Part shown: positions 33,437 through 43,930 of the stretch, in pieces
Layout: each line of letters begins with the position of its first letter
Position numbering within the stretch: the first letter of the stretch is position 1
Source: Ramlibacter pinisoli
GTDB lineage: Bacteria > Pseudomonadota > Gammaproteobacteria > Burkholderiales > Burkholderiaceae_C
DNA: 64,000 nucleotides
Direction of reading: 5' to 3'
Assembly (NCBI RefSeq): GCF_009758015.1
Contig: NZ_WSEL01000003.1
Span: 1,240,001 to 1,304,000, forward strand
Translations under genes and position numbers: made by a program
The notes under the pieces: generated by a model
Database searches by the model: none
Told to the model about the DNA's origin: nothing
The model's input: only the letters and a program-made list of their open reading frames with translations

Positions 33437-34925
33437 CGAACAGGCCCGCGCCCACGACCGCGACGTCGGTGGGATGCGGCACCGGCAGCCCGACGATGCG
33501 GTCGAGCTCGCCATCGGGCGCGAGGCGCACCACGCTCCAGCCCTCGCGCAGCGCCGTCCACGCACCGCCCTCGGCGTCGACGGCGAGCCCGCTCACGCGG
33601 CCCGACCCCGCGGGCAAGACGGCCTGCCGGCGCACCCGAGCCGACCCGGGCAGCAGGCGCAGCAGGCTGCCGCTGGCCGGCACGGTGGCAACGAGCTCGT
33701 CCGCGCCGGGGTGGCAGGCCAGGGCCTGCACCGGCTCGTCCAGGTGCCACTGCGCGCTGAACGCCCCGCCGGGCTGCACCTGGCCGACCACGCAGCCGTT
33801 CGCCCCCGCCGCGAACGCCGCCCACAGCCCGCCACCGTTGCCGCCGCACACCGCCAGCAGGCGGCCGGGCGGCCAGGTGGTGAGCGGGGCCGACTCGCCG
33901 TCGGGCGTGACGCGCAGCACGCCGGCCTCGTGCGCCAGCAGCAACTCGTCGCCGTGCACCACCAGGCCGGTGATGGGCGCTTCCACGCGCGCCAGCTCGT
34001 GGTCATGGCCGCCGTCGAAGACGCGCAGCGCCGGTGCCAGCGTGTCGCACCAGTAGAGCCGCCGCGAGTCCGGGCACCAGCGCGGGAAGGCGCCATGGAA
34101 CGCCCACGGGCCCTCCATCGCCTGCACCGCCGGGTCGCCGACCACTGGTGCGCCGGCCCGCAGCCGGGCGCCGGTGCGCCGCGCCGACTGGGCCACCTCG
34201 GGCCCGAGCAGCTCGGCGCGTTCGCGCGTGAGGCGCCAGGCGGGCCCGGCGACGCTGAGGGCGCCGCGCACCGCGCCCTGCGCATCGACGACCGCCGCGC
34301 CGACGCAGCGCACGCCGGCAACGCTTTCCTCCTCGTCGATCGACCAGCCGCGCGCGGCCGTGATCCGCAGCTCGGCCTGCAGGCGGTGGCGATGGGTGAG
34401 GGTGTGCGGCGTCAGCGGCTTGAGCGCCAGGTCCCTGACCAGCGCGTCGCGAGCCTCGGCGGGCAGGGCCGCCAGGATGGCCTTGCCCTGGCTGGTGCAG
34501 TACAGGGGCTTGCGCGGGCCCAGCGCCGCCGAGTGGTCGCCGTGGGCGCTGTCGCAGTGCCCGAGGGACACCACGTCCAGCCCATCGAGTGTCGCGACGT
34601 CGACCGTCTCGCCGGTCAGGTCGCGCAGGCCGCGCAGCTCGCCGGCGGCAGCGGCCACCAGGTCGGGCGACGCATGGGCCTGGCGCGCCAGCTCCAGGCA
34701 GCGCAGGCCCAGGCAGTACACCTTGCGCAGCGGGTCGCGCCGCAGCAGGCCGCGCGCGACCAGGGTGGCCAGCAGCCGGTAGGTGGTGGTGCGTGGCAGC
34801 GCCAGCCGCTCGGTGATCTCGCCCTGGCTGAGCCCGCCGGGCGCGCTGCCCACCGCGTCAAGCACGTCGAGCGCCTTCTCGAGCGCGCCGGTTCCCTCGC
34901 CGGTGCTGTTGGCGTTGCGGGTCAC
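33348..34925 (-). CDS. IclR regulator fused to SMP-30/gluconolactonase-like domain
   Basis: About 525 residues from GTG 34925. Residues 14-75 are an IclR winged helix (ALEKALDVLDAVGSAPGGLS; LPRTTTYRLLATLVARGLL), 85-255 the IclR effector domain (YCTSQGKAILAALPAE; GVRCVGAAVVDAQGAVRGAL), and 271-525 a beta-propeller-like SMP-30 domain beginning EGPWAFHGAFPRW with its metal-ligand Glu271, then SGLAVDAEGGAWTAL and PHPTDVAV. Ordinary IclR proteins end at about 260. A regulator that binds, or hydrolyses, a sugar lactone is the natural inference. It lies behind the GntR gene on the same strand with a 157-bp gap. Confidence 0.85.
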   Translation of the reverse strand: MTRNANSTGEGTGALEKALDVLDAVGSAPGGLSQGEITERLALPRTTTYRLLATLVARGLLRRDPLRKVYCLGLRCLELARQAHASPDLVAAAAGELRGLRDLTGETVDVATLDGLDVVSLGHCDSAHGDHSAALGPRKPLYCTSQGKAILAALPAEARDALVRDLALKPLTPHTLTHRHRLQAELRITAARGWSIDEEESVAGVRCVGAAVVDAQGAVRGALSVAGPAWRLTRERAELLGPEVAQSARRTGARLRAGAPVVGDPAVQAMEGPWAFHGAFPRWCPDSRRLYWCDTLAPALRVFDGGHDHELARVEAPITGLVVHGDELLLAHEAGVLRVTPDGESAPLTTWPPGRLLAVCGGNGGGLWAAFAAGANGCVVGQVQPGGAFSAQWHLDEPVQALACHPGADELVATVPASGSLLRLLPGSARVRRQAVLPAGSGRVSGLAVDAEGGAWTALREGWSVVRLAPDGELDRIVGLPVPHPTDVAVVGAGLFVTTARQPVALDVLATAPSSGRLLAVSLQG

Positions 34926-35082
34926 GGGGTTGGTCCCAGCATCTGGAAGTCCTGAGAGGGCAGGCCGGCCGCGCGGCGGGAGGGCGGCACCGACGGCGCA
35001 CCATAGCCGATCCCCACCCGCTGAGACACCAGGGAGCGCGTCCACCATCCCGCGCCGCCGGCCGCTGCCCCGCGGCCTGCGC

Positions 35083-35814
35083 TCACTCGTCGAAGTACTC
35101 CGGATGCTCGGCGTAGATCGCGTCCACGTACGTCAGCGGCGACTGGATGTGGGCCCGCATCAGGTCGGCCGCGCGCTTGCCCTTGCCGGCCACGATGGCG
35201 TCGACGATCTCGCGGTGGTGGTCGATCGCGATGCGGTTGCTGCCCACCGAGGGGATGGCCAGGTGGCGGATGCGGTTCATGCCGGTGCGCGCCAGCCGCA
35301 GCGGCGCCCATGCATGGGGATGGCCCGCGATCGCCAGGATGGCGCGGTGGAACTCCTCGTCGGTGGCCAGGTGGGTGCCGTAGTCCTTGCGGGCCGAGGC
35401 ACGCGCCTGGCGCTGCACGATCTCGATGAGCTGCTTGCGCTGCGCCAGCGGCGCCGCCGCGGCCAGCTCCGCGGCTTTGCATTCGATCGCCTCGCGCACG
35501 AAGATGGCGTCGGCGATGCGGGCGCGGTCGAGACGGGCGACGAAGGTGCCGCGCTGCGGCACCACCTCCAGCAGCCCCTCGTGCACCAGGCGGCGGAACG
35601 CCTCGCGCACCGGTGCCCGGCTCACCTGCAGTTGCTGCGACACGGCCTGCTCCGACAGCGCCATGCCCGGCAGGAAGGTGCAATCGAGCACCGCCTGGCG
35701 GATGGCCGTGTAGGCCTCGCGCCCCATCGCGCCGCGCGCGGGCAGCTCGGCCGAGTCGGGCGCAGGCGCGGGCGCTGCGGCCAGGTCGGGAATGTGCGGT
35801 CGGGTTCGGGCCAT
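35083..35814 (-). CDS. GntR family regulator, FCD (FadR-type) subgroup
   Basis: 243 residues. N-terminal winged helix (AYTAIRQAVLDCTFLPGMAL, VSRAPVREAFRRLVHEGLLE, PQRGTFVARL) and an all-helical FCD domain whose metal-binding residues are Asp/His in DEEFHRAILAIAGH and later His (IDHHREIVDAI; MRAHIQSP). It faces a long sugar-acid operon starting with a Bug gene; ATACTAGTAT in the 99-bp gap is a likely operator. Probably a repressor released by a pathway acid. Confidence 0.9.
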   Translation of the reverse strand: MARTRPHIPDLAAAPAPAPDSAELPARGAMGREAYTAIRQAVLDCTFLPGMALSEQAVSQQLQVSRAPVREAFRRLVHEGLLEVVPQRGTFVARLDRARIADAIFVREAIECKAAELAAAAPLAQRKQLIEIVQRQARASARKDYGTHLATDEEFHRAILAIAGHPHAWAPLRLARTGMNRIRHLAIPSVGSNRIAIDHHREIVDAIVAGKGKRAADLMRAHIQSPLTYVDAIYAEHPEYFDE

Positions 35815-35879
35815 GCGATGCGTGCTGCCGGTTGGGACACTTTCCGTTGAAACCCTGATGGCAGCGACGGGCGACGCTG

Positions 35880-35899
35880 CTAGGATACTAGTATGTTAG
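35880..35899. promoter_or_regulatory. GntR/FCD-type operator
   Basis: A perfect ten-base palindrome ATACTAGTAT (35885-35894) with partially symmetric flanks (CTAGG and GTTAG) lies just upstream of the ribosome binding site of the first Bug gene (start 35914). FCD-type GntR regulators commonly bind TNGTATACNA-like or CTAGTAT-like palindromes. This placement would block transcription of the operon. Confidence 0.6.
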
Positions 35900-35913
35900 C
35901 AAAGGAGACACCG

Positions 35914-36903
35914 ATGTCCAGCTCTTCTTCCAGGCGTCACTGGCTGCGGCACGCCGCAGCCGCCGCCCTGGCCTGTGTCCTTCCGCTGGCGGCCCATGCG
36001 CAGGCCGACTACCCGAACAAGCCGATCAAGATGATCGTGGCGTTCCCGGCCGGCGGCACCAGCGACGTGATGGGCCGCATGGTGGCCGACGAACTGGGCA
36101 AGCGGCTCGGGCAGCCGGTGCTGGTGGAGAACATCGGCGGCGCCGGTGGCGTGATCGGCATGGACCGCGCGCTGAAGATGCCGGCCGACGGCTACACCCT
36201 CATCCAGACCGGCGTGGGCCAGAACGCGGTGGCGCATGGCATCAACGCCAAGGTGCCGTACGACACCGACAAGGACTTCATCCACCTGACCCAGGTGCAC
36301 TCCGGCCCCAACGTGCTGGTGGTGCATCCGTCGACGCCGTTCAAGACCTTCAAGGACCTGATCGACTACGCCAAGGCCAACCCCGGCAAGCTGAGCTACG
36401 GCTACACGCCGGCCGCCTCCGGCCACATGGCGATGGAACTGCTCAAGCAGACCGCGAAGATCTTCATGGTGGGCATCCCCTACCGCGGCGGCGGTCCCAT
36501 GATGACCGACATCCTCGGCGGCACCATCCCGCTGATGTTCATCAACCAGGACGTCGCGCTGCAGCACATCAAGGCCGGCAAGCTGCGCCCGCTGGCCGTC
36601 AGCAGTGCCGAGCGCAACCCGCTGTACCCGGACGTGCCCACCATCGGCGAGTCGGGCTACCCCAACTTCACCGCCCTCTCGTGGTCGGGCATGTCGGTTG
36701 CCAAGGGCACGCCCAAGCCCATCGCCGACAAGCTCGAAGCCGCCCTGGTCGCCGTGATGCAGTCGCCCCAGATCAGGCAGCGCATGGAGTCGCAGGGCTT
36801 CGTGGTGCCGCCCCAGGGCTCGCAGGCGTACACGAAGTTCGTGCACGAGGAGCACGACCGCTGGGTGAAGGTGATCAAGACGGCGGGAATCAAGGAGGAG
36901 TGA
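35914..36903 (+). CDS. Bug family (TctC-like) receptor, first gene of sugar-acid operon
   Basis: 329 residues from MSSSSSRRHWLRHAAAAALA; the ATG at 35914 follows AAAGGAGACACCG, whereas the in-frame ATG at 35893 lies in the operator. RRHWLRHAAAAAL has a Tat-like double Arg. Family loops: MIVAFPAGGTSDVMGR, VENIGGAGGVIG, GIPYRGGGPMMTDILGG. Followed by a 264-bp gap with a 96-bp repeat before the dehydratase gene, so the operon may be interrupted or differentially expressed here. Confidence 0.9.
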   Translation: MSSSSSRRHWLRHAAAAALACVLPLAAHAQADYPNKPIKMIVAFPAGGTSDVMGRMVADELGKRLGQPVLVENIGGAGGVIGMDRALKMPADGYTLIQTGVGQNAVAHGINAKVPYDTDKDFIHLTQVHSGPNVLVVHPSTPFKTFKDLIDYAKANPGKLSYGYTPAASGHMAMELLKQTAKIFMVGIPYRGGGPMMTDILGGTIPLMFINQDVALQHIKAGKLRPLAVSSAERNPLYPDVPTIGESGYPNFTALSWSGMSVAKGTPKPIADKLEAALVAVMQSPQIRQRMESQGFVVPPQGSQAYTKFVHEEHDRWVKVIKTAGIKEE

Positions 36904-37004
36904 TGCGGCTGCGCCGCGCCCTCCTGCGGCTGCCCGCCGCCCCGGCGCAGGCCGGGACCCACGAACGCCATGCGCCTCTAAGCCGTCCCATGAGCCTTTC
37001 CCTC

Positions 37005-37100
37005 GTCATGGCGGGCTCGACCCGCGATCCATCTCCCGCGTCTGGTCGTGCCCGATCCGCGCTCCGGAGCCGGATGCCGGGTCGAGCCCGGCATGACGGC
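37005..37100. repeat. 96-bp composite inverted repeat, copy 1
   Basis: Two hairpin units of REP type face each other: the left begins GTCATGGCGGGCTCGACCCG and the right ends GGTCGAGCCCGGCATGACGGC-like, each a short stem with a CTCGA/TCGAG loop. The same 96-bp arrangement occurs at 46093-46188 and 60530-60625. This copy lies between the Bug gene and the IlvD/Edd gene, where it might act as transcription attenuator or mRNA-stabilising element. Confidence 0.75.
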
Positions 37101-37167
37101 AGCTGAAGTCCTGCCCCGTCTCGCCTCGTCTCCTCCCGTTCCTTCCCGTCGTCTCCGCACCGACCCC

Positions 37168-38913
<1,746 letters not shown>

Positions 38914-38925
38914 GACCGCCACCGC

Positions 38926-39909
38926 ATGCAGAACCGACGCCACGCACTGCGGCAGGTCGCCGCCGCCTCCCTCGCACTGGCCCTGGCCGGTGGCGCGCTC
39001 GCGCAGGCCCCGGCCTTCCCGAGCAAACCCATGACCATCGTGGTGCCGGCCTCGCCCGGCGGCGCCATCGACCTGCTGGCCCGCCTGATCGGCCAGAAGA
39101 TGACCGAGGCCTGGGGCCAACCGGTCACGGTGGACAACAAGGCCGGCGCCACCGGCATCATCGGCACCGAGTTCGTCGCCAAGGCCGCGCCCGACGGCCA
39201 CGTGCTCGCGCTGGTGGCCAGCAGCCATGCGATCAACCCCAGCATGGTGAAGAAGCTCCCCTACGACACGCTCAAGAGCTTCGAACCCGTGGCGCACACC
39301 CACATCGTGCCGCTGGTGCTGGTGGTGTCGAACACCGTGCCCGCCAGGTCCGTGAAGGAACTCATCGCCTACGGCAAGGCCAACCCCGGCAAGCTGTCGT
39401 TCGCCTCCAGCGGACCCGGCGGCGCGCCCCACATGAGCGGCGAGCTGTTCAAGAGCATGGCCGGCCTGGACATGGTGCACATCCCCTACAAGGGCAGCAC
39501 CGTCGCCCATCCCGACCTGATCAGCGGGCGCACCTCGCTGATGTTCGACACCGTCGCCGCGATCAACGTCCAGATCAAGGCCGGCACCGTGCGCCCGCTG
39601 GGCGTCACCACACTGCAGCGCAGCTCGGTGCTGCCGGCCGTGCCGACCATCGCCGAGTCCGGCCTGCCCGGCTACGACACCAGCACCTGGGGCGCCCTGC
39701 TCGCGCCCGCGGGCACGCCCAAGGCGGTGGTCGCCCGGCTCAATGCCGAGGTCACGCGCATCCTCGCGCTGCCGGACGTCAAGCAGAAGCTGCAGGACGC
39801 CGGCATCGAGCCGGGCCACGGCACGCCCGAGCAGGTCAGCGCCTTCCTCGAGAAGGAGATGGTCAAGTGGGCCAAGGTGGCCCGAGACGCAGGAATCCAA
39901 CCCGAATGA
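38926..39909 (+). CDS. Bug family (TctC-like) periplasmic solute receptor
   Basis: 327 residues. Signal peptide MQNRRHALRQVAAASLALAL with cleavage near ALA-Q; a twin Arg is near the N-terminus. Family loops: IVVPASPGGAIDLLARL, VDNKAGATGIIGTE, HIPYKGSTVAHPDLISGR. Strikingly close in these loops to the receptor at 2573-3547 (PGGAIDL, GTE, HPDL-x-GR), so the two may share ligand type. Its TGA overlaps the ATG of the next gene (ATGA at 39906-39909). Confidence 0.9.
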   Translation: MQNRRHALRQVAAASLALALAGGALAQAPAFPSKPMTIVVPASPGGAIDLLARLIGQKMTEAWGQPVTVDNKAGATGIIGTEFVAKAAPDGHVLALVASSHAINPSMVKKLPYDTLKSFEPVAHTHIVPLVLVVSNTVPARSVKELIAYGKANPGKLSFASSGPGGAPHMSGELFKSMAGLDMVHIPYKGSTVAHPDLISGRTSLMFDTVAAINVQIKAGTVRPLGVTTLQRSSVLPAVPTIAESGLPGYDTSTWGALLAPAGTPKAVVARLNAEVTRILALPDVKQKLQDAGIEPGHGTPEQVSAFLEKEMVKWAKVARDAGIQPE

Positions 39910-40853
39910 AACACGTCATCCTCCAGAACGGCCCCCTGTCCCCCTGGCTCGAAGAGCAGCTCGCCGCCCGCTACGAGGTGCTGCCGCTGCACAAGCAGGC
40001 CGATCCGCAGGCGTTCCTGCGCGAGCAGGGCGCGCGCATCGAGGGCATGGCCACGTCGGGCAAGGCCGGCGCGAAGGCCGCGCTGCTGGACGCGCTGCCC
40101 AACCTGCGCGTGATCTCCAGCTTCGGTGTCGGCTACGACGCCATCGACATCGACAAGGTGCGCGCGCGCGGCATCCCGGTGGGCTACACGCCCGACGTGC
40201 TGAACGACTGCGTGGCCGACACCGCGTTCGCGCTGCTGATGGACGTGGCGCGCGGCACCAGCGCCAGCGACCGCTTCGTGCGCCGCGGCGACTGGCTCAA
40301 GGGCAATTTCCCGCTCACCACCCGCGTGAGCGGCAAGCGGCTGGGCATCGTCGGCCTGGGCCGCATCGGCCGCGTGATCGCGCGCCGCGCCGCCGGCTTC
40401 GACATGGAGATCCGCTACCACAACCGGCGCCCCGTCGAGGGCTCGGGCTACGCCTACGAGCCCACCCTCGCCGGGCTGGCCGCCTGGTGCGATTTCCTGG
40501 TGATCATCGCCGCCGGGGGCGCCGGCACCCGCCACCTGGTCGATGCGCAGGTGCTGCGCGCGCTCGGCCCCCAGGGCTTCCTGGTGAACGTGGCGCGCGG
40601 CTCCGTCGTCGACGAACGGGCGCTCGTGAAGGCGCTGCAGGAGCGCACCATCGCCGGCGCCGGCCTGGACGTGTTCGACGACGAACCCAACGTGCCGCCG
40701 GCGCTGTTCACGCTCGACAACGTGGTGCTGCTGCCGCACGTGGCGAGCGCCACGAACGAGACCCGGCGCGCGATGGGCGAGCTCACGCTGTCCAACCTCG
40801 ACGCCTTCTTCGCCACCGGCCAGGTGCCGGTCGCCATCCCCCATCCCGCCTGA
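39906..40853 (+). CDS. D-isomer-specific 2-hydroxyacid dehydrogenase
   Basis: 315 residues. Rossmann motif RLGIVGLGRIGRVIARRAAG, catalytic Arg (NVARGSVVDERAL), Glu (VFDDEPNVPP) and His (VVLLPHVASATNETR). Start at the ATG overlapping the Bug stop. Similar in type to the enzyme at 1567-2520, and each is paired with a Bug receptor of the same loop type. Probably reduces glyoxylate/hydroxypyruvate or oxidises a hydroxy acid produced in this pathway. Confidence 0.88.
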   Translation: MKHVILQNGPLSPWLEEQLAARYEVLPLHKQADPQAFLREQGARIEGMATSGKAGAKAALLDALPNLRVISSFGVGYDAIDIDKVRARGIPVGYTPDVLNDCVADTAFALLMDVARGTSASDRFVRRGDWLKGNFPLTTRVSGKRLGIVGLGRIGRVIARRAAGFDMEIRYHNRRPVEGSGYAYEPTLAGLAAWCDFLVIIAAGGAGTRHLVDAQVLRALGPQGFLVNVARGSVVDERALVKALQERTIAGAGLDVFDDEPNVPPALFTLDNVVLLPHVASATNETRRAMGELTLSNLDAFFATGQVPVAIPHPA

Positions 40854-40863
40854 GGAGACACCG

Positions 40864-41853
40864 ATGCCAACCACCTCCCCGGCGCGCCGCGCCGCCCTGC
40901 GCGCCTGCGCCATGGCCGCCCTGGCGCTCGCCTCCGGCGCCGCGTCCGCCCAGGCCTGGCCCAGCAAGCCGGTCACCATCGTCGTGCCCTTCGCCCCGGG
41001 CGGCGGCACCGACATCGGCACCCGCGTGGTGGCGCAGAAGCTCTCGCAGCTGTGGGGCCAGTCGGTCGTGGTCGACAACCGCGGCGGCGCCGGCGGCAAC
41101 GTCGGCCTGGACATCGTCGCGCGTGCCAAGCCCGACGGCTACACGCTGATGACCGGCAACGTCGGCACCCAGTCGATCAACCCCACGCTGTACAAGAAGC
41201 TCAGCTACAACCCCGACACCGCCTTCACGCCGATCGCGCAGTTCGCCGAACTGCCGTTCGTGCTGGCCGCCACCACCTCGCTGCCGGCGAAGAATGCGCG
41301 CGAGCTTGTGGCGCTGGCCAAGGCGCAGCCCGACAAGGTGAGCTACGCCAGCTCCGGCAGCGGCGGCTCGCCGCACCTGTCGGGCGAGACCTTCAAGATC
41401 GCCACCGGCACCAAGATCCTGCACGTGCCGTACAAGGGCGGCGGCGCCGCCATGACCGACCTCATCGCCGGCAACGTGCAGCTGATGTTCGCCTCGGTGC
41501 TCGAGCTGTCGGGCCACATCAAGGCCGGCAAGCTCAAGGCGCTGGCCATCGCCGGCAAGCAGCGCGTGGCCGCCCTGCCCGACGTGCCGACGTTGGAGGA
41601 AAGCGGCGTCACGGGCGCCGAATCGGGCTCCTGGCTGGGCCTGCTGGCCCCCGCCGGCACGCCGCAGGCGGTGGTCGACAAGGTGGCGCAGGACGTCAGG
41701 CAGGTGCTGGCCATGCCCGACGTGCAGCAGCAGCTGCAGGCCCAGGGCGCGGTGGCGCGCTTCGGCACGGCGGCCGAGTTCAATGCCCTCATCGCCAGCG
41801 ATCGCAAGCGCTACGCGCGCATCATCACCGAGAACAACCTGTCGGCCGACTGA
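40864..41853 (+). CDS. Bug family (TctC-like) periplasmic solute receptor
   Basis: 329 residues. Signal peptide from MPTTSPARRAALRACAMAAL to cleavage at ASA-Q. Family loops: IVVPFAPGGGTDIGTRVV, VDNRGGAGGNVGLD, HVPYKGGGAAMTDLIAG. TGAGGAGACACCG precedes the ATG and includes the previous stop codon, leaving 10 bp between genes. Third receptor in this operon. Confidence 0.9.
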   Translation: MPTTSPARRAALRACAMAALALASGAASAQAWPSKPVTIVVPFAPGGGTDIGTRVVAQKLSQLWGQSVVVDNRGGAGGNVGLDIVARAKPDGYTLMTGNVGTQSINPTLYKKLSYNPDTAFTPIAQFAELPFVLAATTSLPAKNARELVALAKAQPDKVSYASSGSGGSPHLSGETFKIATGTKILHVPYKGGGAAMTDLIAGNVQLMFASVLELSGHIKAGKLKALAIAGKQRVAALPDVPTLEESGVTGAESGSWLGLLAPAGTPQAVVDKVAQDVRQVLAMPDVQQQLQAQGAVARFGTAAEFNALIASDRKRYARIITENNLSAD

Positions 41854-41886
41854 GGCCGGCGCCACGAGAGACCCAGGAGACATCCC

Positions 41887-42855
41887 ATGACCGCTACCCG
41901 CCGCCATTTCCTCCAGGTGAGCGCCGCCGCCGCCGTGAGCCTGCCCGCGTTCGCCGCCACCTGGCCGAGCCAGCCGCTGAAGATCGTGATCCCGTTCGCG
42001 GCCGGCGGCACCTCGGACGTTATCGCGCGCATCATCTCCAAGCCGCTGTCCGACGCGCTCGGCCAGCCGGTGGTGATCGAGAACCGCACCGGCGCCTCCG
42101 GCAACCTGGGCGCCGGCGTGGTGGCCAACGCCACCGACGCCCACACCATGCTGCTGTCCGACCTGGGCGCACTGGCCGTGAGCCCGCTGGTCACCAAGGA
42201 CCTGCCGTTCAAGATCGAGCAGCTGCAGGGCGTGACCATGCTGGCCTACTCGCCCCACCTGCTGGTGGTGCACCCCTCGGTGCCCGCCAACAACGTGAAG
42301 GAGCTGGCCGCCTGGTCGCAGACCAACAAGCTCAATGCCGCCTCCTCGGGCAGCGGCACGCCCAACCACCTGGGCATCGTCGACATCGCGCTGACCACCG
42401 GCATGAAGTGGCAGCACGTGCCCTACCGCGGCGGCGCGGCGGCCATCAACGACACCATGGCCGGCACCACCCAGATGCTGCTGAACGGCATGGTGGCCAC
42501 CTACCCGCTGGTGCAGTCGGGCAAGCTGAAGATGATCGGCGTGTCCAAGCGCACCCGCATGGCCGTCATCGGCAACGTGCCCACGCTGGCCGAACAGGGC
42601 GTCACCGGCTTCGAGTCGGGCACCTACCAGGGCGTCGTGGTCTCGGCATCGATGCCCAGGCCGGCGGTCGAGGCGCTGTCGGCGGCGCTGGTGAAAGTGA
42701 TCCGCACGCCGGAGATCCGCGCCCGCCTGACCGAGCTGGGCGCCGAGGTGATGACCTCGTCGCCGGCCGAGACGACGCAGTGGCTGGGCAGCGAGCGCAA
42801 GCGCTGGGCCGGCGTGATCGAGCGCGCCGGCAAGACCATCGAAGGCAACGCGTGA
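41887..42855 (+). CDS. Bug family (TctC-like) periplasmic solute receptor
   Basis: 322 residues. Starts MTATRRHFLQVSAAAAVSLP, where RRHFLQ is a convincing twin-arginine (Tat) motif, with cleavage near AFA. Family loops: IVIPFAAGGTSDVIAR, VIENRTGASGNLGAG, HVPYRGGAAAINDTMAG. CCAGGAGACATCCC precedes the ATG. Fourth receptor in the operon; its TGA overlaps the GTG start of the next gene. Confidence 0.9.
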   Translation: MTATRRHFLQVSAAAAVSLPAFAATWPSQPLKIVIPFAAGGTSDVIARIISKPLSDALGQPVVIENRTGASGNLGAGVVANATDAHTMLLSDLGALAVSPLVTKDLPFKIEQLQGVTMLAYSPHLLVVHPSVPANNVKELAAWSQTNKLNAASSGSGTPNHLGIVDIALTTGMKWQHVPYRGGAAAINDTMAGTTQMLLNGMVATYPLVQSGKLKMIGVSKRTRMAVIGNVPTLAEQGVTGFESGTYQGVVVSASMPRPAVEALSAALVKVIRTPEIRARLTELGAEVMTSSPAETTQWLGSERKRWAGVIERAGKTIEGNA

Positions 42856-43895
42856 GCCAGACCCTCGCGGCGCTCCAGGCCTTCGGCACGGCGCTGTACG
42901 TCGCGGCCGGCATGGACGCCGACAAGGCCACGGCCGTGGCGCGCCTGCAGGTGCTCACCGACGCCATGGGCCGGCGCACGCACGGCCTGGCGATGGCGCC
43001 GCTGTACCTGGCCGAACTGGCCAAGGGCGGCATGCAGGGGCGCGGCCAGCCCGAGGTGGTGACCGACAACGGCCTGTGCGCCGTCTGGGATGGCGGCTAC
43101 CTGCCCGGCCTGTGGCTGGTCGAACAGGCCATCGAGGCCGCCCTGCCGCGCGCCGCGCAATCGGGCCTCGCCGCCGTGGCCATCCGCCGCAGCCACCACA
43201 TCGGCTGCCTGGCGGCGCTGGTCAAGCAGGCGGCCGACCGCGGCTTCGTGGCGCAGATCGCCAACTCCGACCCGGCCGGCCAGCGGGTGGCACCCTATGG
43301 CGGCACCGAGGCGCTGTTCACGCCCAACCCGTTCGCGATCGGCTATCCGGGCGACGACCACCCGGTGCTGGTGGACATCTGCGCCTCCATCACCACCACC
43401 TCCATGACGCGCCAGAAGCACGCGGCCGGCGAACAGTTCGAGCACCCCTGGCTGCTCGACGCCGACGGCGTGCCCACGCGCGACCCCGCCGTGCTGGAGC
43501 ACGCCAGCCCGCGCGGTTCACTGCAGCTGATGGGCGGGCAGGAATACGGCCACAAGGGCTTCGGCCTGGCGCTGATGATCGAGGCGCTGTCGCAGGGCCT
43601 GTCGGGCCACGGCCGCAAGGACGCCCCCAGGCGCTGGGGCGGCAACGTCTTCCTGCTCGTCATCGACCCGGCCCGCTTCGCCGGCCGCGACGCCTTCGCC
43701 GACCAGATGGACCACCTGGCCGACCGCTGCCGGGCCAACCGCCCCATCGACGCGCGCAAGCCGGTGCGCCTGCCCGGCGATGCCGCGGCCGCCGGCATCG
43801 CGCAGGCGCAGCGCGAGGGCATCGCCTACGACGCTCCCACCTGGTCGGCCCTGGCCGGCTGGGCCGACCAGCTGCGGGTGGCACTGCCCGCCTGA
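42852..43895 (+). CDS. Ldh2/malate-ureidoglycolate-type NAD(P) dehydrogenase
   Basis: 347 residues of the Ldh2/AllD/YlbC family, starting GTG (GTGA overlap with the Bug stop). Features: DAMGRRTHGLAMAPLYLAEL (substrate-binding Arg-x-His), AVAIRRSHHIGCLAALVKQA, FTPNPFAIGYPG, and GGQEYGHKGFGLALMIEALS. These enzymes oxidise 2-hydroxy acids such as malate, lactate, ureidoglycolate or sulfolactate. In this operon it may oxidise a second hydroxy acid formed after aldol cleavage. Confidence 0.88.
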   Translation: MSQTLAALQAFGTALYVAAGMDADKATAVARLQVLTDAMGRRTHGLAMAPLYLAELAKGGMQGRGQPEVVTDNGLCAVWDGGYLPGLWLVEQAIEAALPRAAQSGLAAVAIRRSHHIGCLAALVKQAADRGFVAQIANSDPAGQRVAPYGGTEALFTPNPFAIGYPGDDHPVLVDICASITTTSMTRQKHAAGEQFEHPWLLDADGVPTRDPAVLEHASPRGSLQLMGGQEYGHKGFGLALMIEALSQGLSGHGRKDAPRRWGGNVFLLVIDPARFAGRDAFADQMDHLADRCRANRPIDARKPVRLPGDAAAAGIAQAQREGIAYDAPTWSALAGWADQLRVALPA

Positions 43896-43930
43896 CCCCT
43901 TTTCGTTCCTTTCCTTCTCCGGACCCGACC

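Noticed and set aside
37005..37100. CRISPR-like repeat
   Set aside because: Only three dispersed copies exist in the window, spaced kilobases apart, each an inverted pair rather than direct repeats with spacers, and no cas genes are present.
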